Source: Scilla litardierei (lineage: Eukaryota; Streptophyta; Magnoliopsida; Asparagales; Asparagaceae). From it: a stretch of DNA of 64,000 bases. Shown piece after piece: positions 46,265-58,426 of the stretch (the stretch's first letter is position 1; every line of letters begins with the position of its first letter). The notes under the pieces were generated by a model. The model searched no databases and had not been told where the DNA came from. It saw only the letters and a program-made list of their open reading frames with translations. The stretch spans positions 143,253,637-143,317,636 of the forward strand of contig CM061142.1 of NCBI GenBank assembly GCA_030789695.1, given 5' to 3'. Both the position numbers and the translations under genes were made by a program.

Positions 46265-48687
46265 GGGTTATTCTTGTTTGTGCCTTTCCCTCTCGAGTTC
46301 TCTTCGACTCAGGTGCATCTATGTGCATCTTATCCCGGAGTTTCGTGGACAAGCATTCTCTGTCGACTTCCCCTCTTTCCAAGAGTTGGGATATCGCTAC
46401 AGGGAATGGTATGATCTCAATATCTCTTTGTTGTCGATCTTGTTCCTTGGTAGTCTGTGGACTCGAGCTTTATACCGATTTTATCGTCCACGACATTACC
46501 AATTATGATGCCGTTCTCGGGATGGATTGGCTTAGTTGTTTCTTCGCTACGATCGATTGTCGATGGAAGAAGGTGGCGTTTGAGATTCCTAGTTATCCGA
46601 CCTTCGAGTACAGTAGCTGTAGTGTTTCGCTTGGGCCTGTCAAGTTTCGGGCCAAGCCTGTGGCAGAGCTGGTAGCTATGCAGATGGAGACGAGTAGACC
46701 AGCTGTGGTGAGAGATTTCGATGATGTCTTTCTCGAGGAGTTGTCAAGACTGCCACCCGATCGAGCTCTTTAGTTCTCGATTGATCTTATTTCGGGAGCG
46801 CAGCCCATTTCGAAAGCATCATACTGTATGTCTCTGACAGATTTGGAGGAGCAGTGTAGTCAGTTGGACGAGCTTTTGCAGAAGGGATATATTAATCCGA
46901 GTGTGTCTCTGTGGGTAGCACTTGTTCTGCTGGTGAAAAAGAAGGATGGTTCACGTCTGATGTGCGTGGACTACAAAGAATTAAATGATATCACCATCAA
47001 GAACAAGTATCAGGTGCCATGTATTGACGATATTTTTGATCAGCTTGGAGGATCGAGGGTATTCCCTAAACTGGATCTCAGGAGTAGATATCACCAGCTG
47101 AGGGTGAGGAAGGAAGATGTGCAGAAGACAGCGTTCGGAACAAAGTATGGACACTACGAGTTCGTGGTTATGTCTTTCAGTGTGACCAATGCACATGCGG
47201 TTTTCAGGAACCTGATGAACCTAATATTTTACGACTTCTTAGATAAGTTCGTCGTTATCTTTATTGACGACATCTTGATCTATTCAAAGTCGAAAGAGGA
47301 GCATGCTGAGCACTTGAGGACTGTTCTTGAGATTTTGAGGAAGCATCTGTTGTATGCGAAGTATTCCAAGTGCGAGTTCTGGCTGGATAGAGTCGCCTTT
47401 CTTGGATATATGGTGTCAGGAGATGGAATAGCCGTGGATCCGGAGAAGATCAAGGCTATCAGAGAGTGGCCGATTCCGCAGACATCATCTGAGATCAGGA
47501 GTTTTCTTGGGCTAGCGGGATATTATCGGTGCTTCATCAAGGATTTCTCTCAGATTGTAGAGCCAATGACTGGACTAACGAGGAAGGATATACCATTCGT
47601 TTGGTCTGATGCTTATGAGGAGGCCTTTTCTACTTTGAAGGAGAGATTGACGTCAGCACCTGTTCTAGTTGTGCCCGATCGGAGTGGAGGTTTCGAGATC
47701 TTTTGTGATGCTTCTGGCAAAGGTCTCGGTTGTGTTTTGCATCAGCATGGATATGTGGTCACGTACGCTTCTTGGCAGCTTAAGGCTCATGAGAAGAATT
47801 ACCTGAGGCACGATTCGGAGCTGGCTGTAGTCGTGTTTGCGCTCAAGATTTAGAGGCATTTCTTGCTGAGTGAGAAGGTGAAGATTTTCACTGATCACAA
47901 AAGCTTGAAATAGATCTTTACATAGAAGGAGCTCAACATGCGACATCGTCGATGGTTGGAGCTCATGGCGGATTATGAGAACGACTTGCAGTATCACCCT
48001 GGCAATGTGAAAGTGGTTCCTGATGCACTGAGTAGACTTCCAGCGGTTATGATGTTGACTTCACAGTGGAGGTTGCAGCAGGATTTTTGTCAGTCTGGTA
48101 TTGAGATTGTGCTTCCTGGAGAGGTTTTGTCGTTGATGTGTATGCAGAAACAGTCGACGATCGTGGATCGGATCAAGGCAGGTTAGGCTGGAGATCCAAA
48201 GCTGAAAAGGATCCGTGAGCAGGTTGAAGCCGGTCTGCGGACAGACTTTTTGATTCACTAGGATGGCTCGCTGAGGTATGGAGCCAGAGTTTACGTGCCA
48301 GCTGGAGATATTAGAAAGGAGTTGCTTGTTGAGGCATATAGCTCGTCGTATTTTGTGCATCCTGGAGGCACCAAGATGTACAAGGACCTTTGCCTAAACT
48401 ACTGGTGGCATGGTATGAAGCGGAGTGTGGCACGGAGCATTGCCAAGTGTTTGGTGTGCCAGTAGGTTAAGGCGGAACATCATAGTATGGCTGGGTTGCT
48501 ACAACCACTTTCGATTCCAGAGTGGAAGTGGCAAAACATCACCATGGATTTCGTGACTGGACTACCTCGGAGTCCGAAGCAGAATGATGCGAATTGGGTA
48601 ATCGTAGACCGATTGACCAAATCTGCCCATTTCATCCCTTTACGAGTGGTACAATCCACTGAGACGCTAGCGAGGAGATATATGGAG
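46265..48687 (+). pseudogene. pol: Tekay-A pol exon 2: protease, RT, RNase H, integrase N-terminus
   Basis: The protease site DSGAS is at 46306-46320. RT reads [17 protein letters not shown], then [13 protein letters not shown] (Gly changed to Arg) and [11 protein letters not shown] (from 47260). RNase H is [20 protein letters not shown], then FTDHKSLK. The integrase zinc region is [19 protein letters not shown]...KCLVCQ. The core start is [21 protein letters not shown]. The frame is continuous over long stretches but has stops at 46773, 47853, 47923-47925, 48184-48186 and 48463-48465, among others; several are TAG where relatives have CAG. Confidence 0.88.
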
Positions 48688-48758
48688 GTAAATTCTTTTA
48701 CTCTCCGTTTTTATTTCTTTTCCCAAGTTTAGATAGTGATGTAACGTAAATCGTGCAG
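48688..48758 (+). other. Putative intron inside integrase (71 bp, GT-AG) of Tekay-A
   Basis: ATATATGGAG|GTAAATTCTT ... AATCGTGCAG|GAGATTGTG. It lies at exactly the same codon as in Gypsy-B and Gypsy-C. The interior differs by substitutions and a two-base length change, but GTAAATTC and TCGTGCAG are kept. Confidence 0.75.
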
Positions 48759-49652
48759 GAGATTGTGTGACTTCACGGAGTCCCTGTGATTATCATGTCG
48801 GACAGAGACACGAGATTCACATCTCAGTTTTGGCAGAGTCTACAAAAGAGTATGGGTACGAGTCTGAATTTCATTACCGCGTACCACCTGCAGACAGATG
48901 GCCAGTCCGAGTGGACGATTCAAATTTTGGAGGACATGCTGAGAGAGTGTATATTGAACTTCAAGGGGTCTTGGGAGGATCACCTTCATTATGTGTAGTT
49001 TGCCTATAATAACAGCTACCAGGCAAGTATTGGCATGACGCCATTTGCCGCGCTTTATGGGAAGAAATGTCAATCGCCACTGAGCTGGGATGACATTGGA
49101 GACAGGGAGCTATTAGGGCCAGAGATGATTGTTGAGACTATGGATGTTGTGTGGAACATCAGTGAGAAGCTGAGAATTGCTCAGGACCGTTTCAAGCATT
49201 GGGCAGATGCTAAACGTCGATCGTTGGAGTTTCAGCCTGAGGACTATGATGTTCTCAAGATCTCTCCGAATCGAGGAGTTATTCGATTTAGAAAGATAGG
49301 CAAGCTGAGTCTGAGGTATATTGGACCTTTTGACGTCCTGGAGAGTGTTGGAGCCATGGCTTACCGCTTGGCATTGCCGCCATCACTGGAGGGAGTTCAC
49401 GACGTGTTTCATGTATCTCAGTTACGTCGATACGTCAGTGATCCATCTCATGCTATGGATTTCTCGTATATCACGGTCCGACCGGACTTGACCTATGATC
49501 AGTAACCAGTTGGGATTCTGGACCGACGGCAGAAGCAGTTGAGGAATAAGACTGTCGACTTGGTTAGAGTGCAGTGGTGTCATGGTTCACCTGGGGAGTC
49601 CACCTGGGAGTGCAAGGAAGAGATGAGAGAGTGCTACCTCATTTATTTCTAG
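48759..49652 (+). pseudogene. pol: Tekay-A pol exon 3: integrase core end and chromodomain-like tail
   Basis: EIV*LHGVPVIIMSDRDTRF (stop at Arg), YHLQTDGQSEWTIQIL with core changes, [38 protein letters not shown], then [18 protein letters not shown] and [16 protein letters not shown]. Stops include 48996-48998 (Glu in relatives) and TAA at 49503-49505 (Gln). The final stop is TAG at 49650-49652. Confidence 0.85.
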
Positions 49653-49693
49653 AGCCGTAGTTGATGTAGATTCCGAGGGCAAAGTCTTTTCTT

Positions 49694-49706
49694 AAGGTGG
49701 GTATGA
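49694..49706 (+). other. Polypurine tract of Tekay-A
   Basis: AAGGTGGGTATGA, with one T interrupting, precedes TGTAACGGTC. Confidence 0.8.
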
Positions 49707-51532
49707 TGTAACGGTCACTTTCCGACTATACATATTTTAGTGCGTAGCCGTGTTTTTTGTGCATCTTGTGTATTTGATTTTATTACTGCTTTTCGTAGTT
49801 CAGACGCGCGACCAAACCCCGTATTTGTGATCCTTGCGAAGGCGCGATCGCCCCAGTATTTTGTTTACAATTTTTGGATGTCGAAGGTTCAAATTGCTTA
49901 ATACATTAAAAATTTAAGATATTCCCTTTATTTTTTAAAAAAAGAAAGAAATTTTAATTGGGCTGTATCGTTTCAAATACAAGCACTAATTCTTAACCCA
50001 ATCCAAACAAAAACCTCAAGTTTAATAATAATAAAAAATAAAGGGGAGAATCTTTTACAAACCAAATTTTTAAACGAACCAGAACCGTACCTAATATCCT
50101 GCTACCCTAACGGCTTGACCCTATCCCCACGTACCATCCCTCAACCCAACATCCCACGTCAACAAACAACCCCCCAATTTATCTCTCCCACGTATAATCA
50201 TCTCCCTAACCCTACACTACTTAAGCCTAGGAGACATCCTTTTCCATTAAAAACAATAGAATATCCCAAGCTCAAACTGCCATTCACGTGCTTTTCTTTT
50301 CGAAACCCACCCAAAGAAACCCCAGTTCTCCTTCCTCGCGAGAATGCCACCCTCCCTCTCTCGACACCATGCCAACCCAGTCGAACAGCCCTAGGCCTCG
50401 CAACCTCCGCACATAATGCTAGCCTCCATCACCTCACCACGCCCTAGCCTTCAACGGTGAACTCAAACCCAACCGCGCCTTCCTCCTCCTCTCCGACGAC
50501 CGCCAATCACTCGCCTACGATCCGACCCCCTCGCTTGAACCCGTCGCCATCATCCAAAGACACCAAAACACCTCCCCTCCTTCCGTCACCGGCAAACCAA
50601 GACCCCAAGCGCCTGCTCCCCTCCGTTCAAACCCCACAGGCGCAACCTCCTCCCCTCTCCCCTATTTCCCACGGACAAACGCCAGCGCCCAAGCCACCCA
50701 CACTATAGCGAGACCAGTGCCTCTTCCCCACATCTCCGATGGTATCCCCGTCGTGCACAAGACCACGACATCCCACCACTGCAACCTCCGACCCGTCGAC
50801 GCTGACTGACGTATCGCCGTCGCTCGTCGCCTTTCAATATGCAACTAAATCACGTAAGTATTATCATCCTACAAGTTAATTACTTAGTTATATGAACTGT
50901 TGTTGCATGTATTATCATGATGTAAGACATTAGTAATGTATACATACTATTAGTGTTAACATGTTATTCGATTACCAGAAGAATAGTTATTAAGTACGTT
51001 AGATTATTAAATAAATTATTTCTTAAGTCATTACTCAGTGAATATATATGAAACCTGATGAATAAGCCGAGTGATGTAAGAAATACCTGAGAAACATGAG
51101 TAGGAATCTGTGAGCACAATATTACGTTGTTATAATTTTAAGGGCTGATCTTGATTATTTAACAAACACTAGTTTTATGTTATAATAACACATTATTTGA
51201 GGATGCTAATTTATTACATAGATCGGAACATTCAGTTATTCACTCCTTTAGTAAGCCCAGTTCATAAGATTTATTATCAGTAAGTTAACAAATGGACTGA
51301 GCTGGTTTCTTTGTTAATTCCTAAAAGTTCTGATACCGAGGGCAATGAATCTAGCACTTCGACTTGCGCACAACAAAGACCCAAATCACAGACTATAAGA
51401 CATAAACAGCCAACAAATTATGCACGAAAACTTTTATCTCGCTAAAAGTCAATATTAGTACGATATATATCATGTTTTTTGTGCATGGGACCATTAAGAT
51501 CATGACTCTTATATATATAGACTAGTCATTAC

Positions 51533-51551
51533 CCGTGCCCATAGGGCACGG
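51533..51551 (-). terminator. Helitron 3' terminal stem-loop
   Basis: A perfect 8-bp stem with a 3-base loop, seven bases before CTAG on the minus strand. This is the usual end signal of a rolling-circle transposon. Confidence 0.8.
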
Positions 51552-51984
51552 TTTATTTAATGGCTGAGTTTTTCTCCCCCACAAATTTCAAGTTCCCCCA
51601 AATTTCAAGTTTTCCCACAAAATTGCAAGTTTCCAGCCAAATTTAAGTTTTCCCCCAAAATTTAAGTCCCCCCAAAATTGTCATTACCACCTAGGACAAA
51701 CTTGCCATGTAGGACAAAGCTTTGTCCTAGTAGGATAAGATTTAAAATCTTCATAGAACTGGAAATAAAATGGCCGGAAGGGGTGAGAATAAAAAGTGTG
51801 GGTGTGTGAGTGGGGAGGGTCCATAGGCAAAAATACAAAAACCGGGGTTGTATGTGCAAAATTCCCCACCTCCTCTTTTATCCCTCAAAATCTCTTCTCT
51901 TATATTTTCTCTTATCCAATTTCCCTGTTTTATATAATAGATATCCAAATTCTCTTATCCAATTTCTCATGTCCAAATTCTCTT

Positions 51985-53484
51985 ATCAATTTCTCTTGAT
52001 AACATCCCTCTAATATAATATAGATATCTCTTATCCAATTTCTCTTGATAACATCCCTCTCTTATAATATAGATATCTCTTATCCAATTTCTCTTGTCCA
52101 ATATCTCTTATCCAATTTCTCTTGATAACATCCCTCTTTTATAATATAGATATCTCTTATCCAATTTATCTTGTCCAATATCTCTTATCCAATTTCTCTT
52201 GATAACATCCCTCTTTTATAATATAGATATCTCCTATCCAATTTCTCTTTTCCAATATCTCTTATCCAATTTCTCTTGATAACATCCCTCTTTTATAATA
52301 TAGATATCTCCTATCCAATTTCTCTTGTCAATATCTCTTATCCAATTTCTCTTGATAACATCCCTCTTTTGTAATATAGATATCTCTTATCCAATTTCTC
52401 TTTTCCAATATCTCTTATCCAATTTCTCTTGATAACATCCCTCTTTTATAATATAGATATCTCTTATCCAATTTCTCTTGATAACATCCCTCTATTATAA
52501 TATAGATCTCTTATCCAATTTCTCATGTCCAATATCTCTTATCCAATTTCTCTTGATAACATCCCTCTTTTATAATATAGATATCTCTTATCCAATTTCT
52601 CTTTTCCAATATCTCTTATCCAATTTCTCTTGATAACATCCGTCTCTTATAATATAGATATCTCTTATCCAATTTCTCTTTTCCAATATCTCTTATCCAA
52701 TTTCTCTTGATAACATCCCTCTTTTATAATATAGATATCTCGTATCCAATTTCTCTTGTCCAATATCTCTTATCCAATTTCTCTTGATAACATCCCACTT
52801 TTATAATATAGATATCTCTTATCCAATTTCTCATGTCCAATATCTCTTATCCAAATTCTCTTGATAACCTCCCTCTTTTATAATATAGATATCTCTTATC
52901 CAATTTCTCTTGATAACATCCCTCTCTTATAATATAGATATCTCTTATCCAATTTCTCTTTTCCAATATCTCTTATCCAATTTCTCTTGATAACATCCCT
53001 CTTTTATAATATAGATATCTCTTATCCAATTTCTCTTGATAACATCCATCTTTTATAATATAGATATCTCTTATCCAATTTCTCTTTTCCAATATCTCGT
53101 ATCCAATTTCTCTTGATAACATCCCTCTTTTATAATATAGATATCTCTTATCCAATATCTCTTGTCCAATATCTCTTATCCAATTTCTCTTGATAACATC
53201 CCTCTTTTATAATATAGATATCTCTTCTCCAATTTCTCTTGTCCAATATCTCTTGATAACATCCCTCTTTTATAATATAGATATCTCTTATCCGATTTCT
53301 CTTGTCCAATATCTCTTATCCAATTTCTCTTGATAACATCCCTCTTTTATAATATAGATATCTCTTATCCAATTTCTCTTGATAACATCCCTCTCTTATA
53401 ATATAGATATCTCTTATCCAATTTCTCATGTCCAATATCTCTTATCCAATTTCTCTTGATAACATCCCTCTTTTATAATATAGA
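51985..53484. repeat. Minisatellite of ~22 units inside the Helitron
   Basis: Units of ~49 bp and ~77 bp alternate irregularly. Each contains ttgataacatccctcttttataatatagatatctc-type sequence (shown here in parts: ttgataacatccctc, then ttttataatatagat), followed by tatccaatttctc repeats; the long units repeat the tatccaatt..tct part. The last unit (53458-53484) is the Helitron's own 5' terminus. Confidence 0.95.
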
Positions 53485-53562
53485 TATATATATATATGTA
53501 TATATATATGTATATATATATATGTATATATATACATATATATATATACATATATATATATA
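53484..53562. repeat. TA/TG-rich microsatellite
   Basis: Tatata with tgta/taca interruptions that form a palindrome. It is the remains of the TA tract into which the Helitron inserted. Confidence 0.9.
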
Positions 53563-55479
53563 TCTAAAGATTAAAAGGAGGGGCATTGGTTAATGAGATA
53601 TTCCTAAATGAACAGCCTTCCTTATGTGAACAGTAACATATATAAATAGTACCTCATTTAGTCTTAGGTTATAAAACATGAAAGTTAATCTGTTAGTAAA
53701 CTATGTGCAAGGTGAGTAAACAGTCATAATAATGCTTTAGCAGTAGAGTGTTTTTGCATAAATAGTAACGTTAGTTAATAATATGATTCGAACACCCTAG
53801 GGTAGAGTACCTAATAAAATTGGATCCTTAGACGATGTAAGAATTGTTTAGCATTCTAATTCTGTCGAAGCATACCTAATCTGGACATTTGTTTGATCAA
53901 AACAGAGAACCAGTCATTCCATAGCATAACACTCGACGAGACGAATCCACGACAACTGACATCACCGGAAACATGCAAGTGATACTTGCCAGTAACTGTT
54001 TAGGCCATGTCTTAGACCTATTTGTGAAAGAGACTAGGCGATTAAATGATAGTCGCCTAGATGCCCTTACTTGATCTAGCTTGACAACGAAGCTAAATCC
54101 GACACTTTTTACATGCTTTCATTCATGCTGCCATGTCACGTTTAATTTCAATTAACAGTATACATTTTAACTGCTCATTGTCATCTCATGTCATGCATCA
54201 AAAATGTTCATCGTGATTGCGTAGCACACGATACGAAAAGTGTAACTATTGAGGCTAAGCACCTGATTTACGGGCATAACCCTATGCCATATTGAAAAAC
54301 ACTTCCTGGCTCGTGATCCAGAAGCGAGCTCAGTGTTGTTGGGAAACCAACGCTCAAAACACGTTGAGGGGTAGGGTTAAGCGATCACTTGAGCATAGAA
54401 GTGTGCCTGTATAGCCACTTCAGCCAAAAGGCGTAAAACCTGTGCATAATGTGAAATGATAATGTTCGTGAAATGATAATGCTCGTGAAACAGTTTTTTC
54501 GTAGCTTCTGCTACGACGTGCATGCATGACATAATGTCATCTTAAATGGTTGCAATAGTAAAATGTCATGTCATTTGATTATATTTAGAAATGCTAGTCA
54601 CATTTCTTTTATTCGTATCCTTGCACAAAATTCCTCCACTTTCTTTTGGGAGACTTTTGCTGACATGTGCACTCTTCTCTTTGGGTGTCACATGTCAGGT
54701 TCTGAGTCACAGTTAGTCAAAAAGGACGAGCAGTTCGTGGACGGTGAGTTCGAGGTACCTACAGAGGCCGAGTTCGAGGACACTGGTGACCAGTCTTAGA
54801 CACTTGGAGTCTCCTTTTAGTTGTTGCCTACTTTAGTTGCTATTAGGATTCGGTGCGTCGCATATATCTCTTTGCTTTTGTTTCGGCCATGCTTTAGGCA
54901 TGTTGTTCATACTATGTACTTTGTGAATTTTCTGTGATGTTTAGGAATATTTGTTGGATGTCTGGTGGATGTTTCTTGTCTGCTTTTAATTATCATTATT
55001 GTCGTTTCATCGCAATGCAAGGACCTGCAAAATTTATATCTTTCACAAATGCTTATCGGACTGCAGTTTCACAGCTCCAAGTCCATGCGGACCTTCTCAC
55101 GTCTCGCCGTCCATACTTGGGAAGTGGGGCAAGATATATCCCCCAAGCTAGCATGAAGCATAGCCCGAAATGAAATAGTGCGTGTGCGCATGGGCTTGTG
55201 TGAGGTGGAAGAGGGGAGAATGATGCAAAGATCAAAGCTAGATGGGGTTCTGGGGATAGAATGATCATATGTGACGCGATAGAGAGGTGAAACATTTATT
55301 AAAACACTAAATCCTACTACGTTCCTCTCGCTATTGAGAGGAGACGAGATTATTAGGATACTTAACTAAAAAGCATAAAAATATCTACACAGGTAGATTA
55401 GGATACACCTGTTTGAAAGGCAGATCCCTGATCTTTATTAGTGCAGGAATTTGCTCCTCATGCTGCTTTTATGGCTCAG

Positions 55480-56850
55480 CTAGCTGCTTTACACCACGAG
55501 TGTCATTGGACCCCAGCAACGTAGCTCCTAGCATCCCCAGAAGGTGTCCACCTGTAACCTACAGGGAAGGAGCCATGTCGGCCCAAAGAGAAAAATTATT
55601 ACATCTAATAAAATCTATCCAAAGGGAATCATCAATATATGTTGGAAATTCTAAAGCAAGCTGACGAATAATCCCTGGATGAATTTCACAATTCTTTGGG
55701 GTGGATATGATCAGATCATCGTTCTCCTCATCTCCATGGTGGTTAGGTGCTGGCACAACTAAGCTTGCCTTTGGTGCATACATATCAATTTCCTCTGGGA
55801 GACACGTTGCATCAGAAATATTTGATTCTAAAATTAAATAGAATGAAATGTGAGATTCAGAAAAAGAGTGCTCATGGTTGAAATATCCCTGAATGATGTG
55901 GTGCTGATGCTCGGGCTCTGGTGGTATAGGGAGTGGCTACGGTGTTAGTGGATGAAGTGAACATGGTTTGGCATTGAAATCAATCATCACGTCTGTGGCC
56001 GAACTTACATACTCCTCGAAAGCATGCACATGCATCATAGTCTCCTCGAAGCTTGTATACAGCTCAAACTGAGGGATCTGATAAAAGGAAAGGGTTGGCA
56101 CGGGCTCTTCTATTTCAAGCTTCTTACTCTTCCTACACAAACCTCAATATCAGCTAACGCCCCATAAAGTTTCCCATTTTTTACAGGGGCGTAGCTCTGT
56201 GTGACATCGTCGGCATGATATGTATCGACGATATCATCTACAGCCGAGGAGGCAACTAGATCAAGAAATAGAGATTTTTGACTAAATAGGTTACCTTCTG
56301 TCGTGCAGGTGGCCGGTGATGCATTAGGCCTATGTATGTCCTCCACCGCAATTGTCGATTCTCCTCTGTCGAGCCATTGAAGGGTAGTAGATGTTTTCAT
56401 CAAGCTGAATGGTCCTTCCATATGCTGACCCTCATTTGGCATGGTACCGTAGACCTCACCCATGAGTGCTACTCAAAATACCCATATGTTGGGAAATTGG
56501 TTGGGCTAATGGGTCAGAATGGGTGTCGATCGAAATGTTGGAAGGGGGAGTGGTAGGAAGGCTTTGGTTTGCCATAAAATTTTCCATCATAGTTGCAATG
56601 TGTTCCTCTTCTTCTAGTGGTTGCATATATGGTGGATGATTTTAATAGGAGTGATTTGGGTAGTGGTTGTAGGTGTAGTGGTTCGGGTCATATGGGGTGG
56701 TATAAAAGTTACAATTGGTGGGTGTATGTCTCTATAGACCACATATCCTGCATTTCCCTGCAACTTGCAAAAAAATGAGGCTCCCATCTGAGCATCATGG
56801 TTTTTCGAACTATAAAAATTATTCGAGTCCATCCCATCTGGCATCCACAT
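55480..56850 (-). pseudogene. Element D ORF, diverged homologue of the LARD ORF at 32472-33756
   Basis: The start MWMPDGMDSNN...HDAQMGASFFCKLQGNAGYVV matches MWRSDFDAQMGG...VCETCGMAGHVYY, with the zinc knuckle decayed (second Cys, His and last Cys changed). Further on IIQGYFNHEHS matches PIQGYFHTYSH. SLWIDFIRCNNFSLW matches YLWDTFILGNNFLPW. TGGHLLGMLGATLLGSNDTRG matches TGGHLRGMLGGALLGSIGTRG. It is broken by several stops and frame changes. The shared order over ~1.3 kb shows common descent of a protein without pol. Function unknown. Confidence 0.6.
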
Positions 56851-57022
56851 TGCAACTCCTAGTCACCTGGCTATATAAAATAGAAGAACTAGAAAAAGAT
56901 CGTTAGTAAAACAAATGAGAGTAAAAAGTTGGGGATGGGTAAATTTTCTCTTTTATTTGTTTTTTATTATATGCGTAGTCTAACAAATACACAACTAAAT
57001 CGATATCAAGTCAATTGTCTCT

Positions 57023-57037
57023 CCGGCAACGGTGCCA
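57023..57037 (-). promoter_or_regulatory. Primer-binding site of element D, Athila type
   Basis: The minus strand reads TGGCACCGTTGCCGG six bases from the LTR end, the same variant as in the LARD (32253). Confidence 0.85.
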
Positions 57038-57819
57038 AAAACTTGTTATGTTTTAAATTAACCGTAAGCGCACATAGTTGTTGTAGCTTACGGGTCAAAC
57101 ACAGGGAGGCAGTGGTATGAGTACCAGTTTATCATATTTTGATTAGCTACGCAAACGAAGTCTAGGATGAGGTAATTACACTAAAAATAAGAAATAAAAG
57201 AATGGTGCCAAGGGCTGAGCATCACCGATAACGTGGACTAAACATGTGGGTGATCTAACTTCACATTCTAAAAGAGTAGAGCTACAAATCTCAATACACG
57301 TTCTCATGAAGTCTAACCGCGGAAGAGAAAACGAGGGGTAGTGCTTAGACCTTTATGGGGTAGCCGATGGTTCATCGGCGATCCCCATATTAGTTGTTCT
57401 ATTGAGTGTGCCCGATGGTTTGTCGGTTCCTAGCATTAGATAGTCAACCCCTCCAAATGAGGTGGGTTGATATGAAAGCACATCCAAATAATACACTATC
57501 AATTACCAAATAGAATGATCTTTGGGTCGATCAACCCACATGAGTAATCTATGCTAGGGTTTAGCTTCACCCTAGGCACAAAAATCGACTCACTAAACAT
57601 CATAACAAACAACAAATTACAAGTAGAGAAATACATCACAAAAGAAACAAGTGGAAATTAAAAGCAATGCAATTAAATAAAAGATAAAGATTCATTAAAA
57701 GAAAATAGAAAATATAAATTAAGAGTCTTACAAAACTTGGAAAAACATCCCCCAAAGGGGGGATAAACCTAAGAAAAACGCAGAAGAAAAAGCTAGACTC
57801 CCTCCCAATCACACTCACA

Positions 57820-57831
57820 CTTTATTTATAG
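57820..57831 (-). promoter_or_regulatory. TATA box of the D 5' LTR
   Basis: The minus strand reads CTATAAATAAAG, about 30 bp downstream of the word array. Confidence 0.55.
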
Positions 57832-57859
57832 TATTAAAAAAATTGGGGGCATAGGGCCG

Positions 57860-58170
57860 AGCCATAAATTAACACGACCGTGTCGTTGCCAAAAACTAGG
57901 GGTAAGTGGCAATTCACTGCTTCGAGCATGGCCATGTCGCTTTTCTACACGACCATGTTAGTCGGTCTTCTGACCTCCTAGTGGCTTCAGGCACACGACC
58001 GTGCGACATGGCCATATGAGCAAACTTTGTTCTGTCTAAATTTCAACACAACTGTGTGAGCAGACTTCGTTCGGTTCTGAATTTCAACACGGCCATATCG
58101 ATGCTTCTGAAATCTCCTTCTTCAGCTTATAAGATAACATGGCCGTGTAGTTGCACACACGGCCGTGTTA
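57860..58170. repeat. Array of ACGGCCGTGT / CACGACCGTG words (D 5' LTR)
   Basis: About ten partly self-complementary words such as cacacggccgtgtt, cacgaccgtg and cacggccata. Related to 13885-14210 and, more loosely, to 58870-59160. Confidence 0.7.
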
Positions 58171-58426
58171 CCTGTTGTTTGGCCCTTTTCTTATCTCTTT
58201 GGTCTCCGATCTTTGTTATTCCTCGTCGTTTTCTCCCACATGCGTCTCTTATCACCAAATCATATCGATTTATGCATGAATTCCTTGAAATACACAAAAG
58301 ACATCCCTGAAGCATCAAATGGATAAAAGTGGGTTAAAACAGGTAAAATAAAGAGAATCATATAAAATTAGCGTGGAAAATACGGGGGAGAAGGGGAGGA
58401 AAATTTTGTATAAAATATGCCTAACA

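Larger units (their letters stand above)
51522..53484 (-). mobile_element. Non-autonomous Helitron (1,963 bp) with 5'-end-derived minisatellite
   Basis: On the minus strand the right end starts TCTATATTATAAAAGAGGG (53484 down). The left end carries the stem-loop CCGTGCCC-TAT-GGGCACGG (51551-51533), then GTAATGA and CTAG (51525-51522). The flanking bases are A (51521) and T (53485), the AT insertion site of Helitrons. The 5' LTR of Tekay-A lacks it. No Rep/helicase is encoded. Most of the body is a tandem array made of the 5'-end sequence. Confidence 0.8.
49707..55136 (+). repeat. 3' LTR of Tekay-A, containing a Helitron
   Basis: TGTAACGGTCAC to GGGGCAAGATA; the last bases are degenerate against TATGACA of the 5' LTR. 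Length is 5,430 bp, of which 1,963 bp are the Helitron. Bases 51258-51510 have no counterpart in the 5' LTR, which has instead the foldback and microsatellites. The Tekay-A LTR before decay was therefore about 3.4-3.5 kb. No gene is recognised. Confidence 0.85.
55142..57043 (-). other. 5' internal region of element D
   Basis: On the minus strand this is the primer site, a ~170-bp leader, a broken ORF (56850-55480), and purine-rich sequence up to the Tekay-A insertion. Together with 14464-15791 it makes up the full interior of D. Confidence 0.7.
57044..58426 (-). repeat. 5' LTR of element D (1,383 bp)
   Basis: Plus strand TGTTATGTTTTAAATTAACC to TATGCCTAACA. It matches the interrupted LTR at 11453-14463. 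TATA box at 57820-57831 (minus), with the palindromic array 57860-58170 upstream of it. No gene. Confidence 0.85.

Noticed and set aside
51985..53484. Regularly spaced repeats resembling a CRISPR array
   Set aside because: Spacers are not unique; they are parts of the same repeat unit, unit lengths vary, no cas genes are present, and the DNA is plant.
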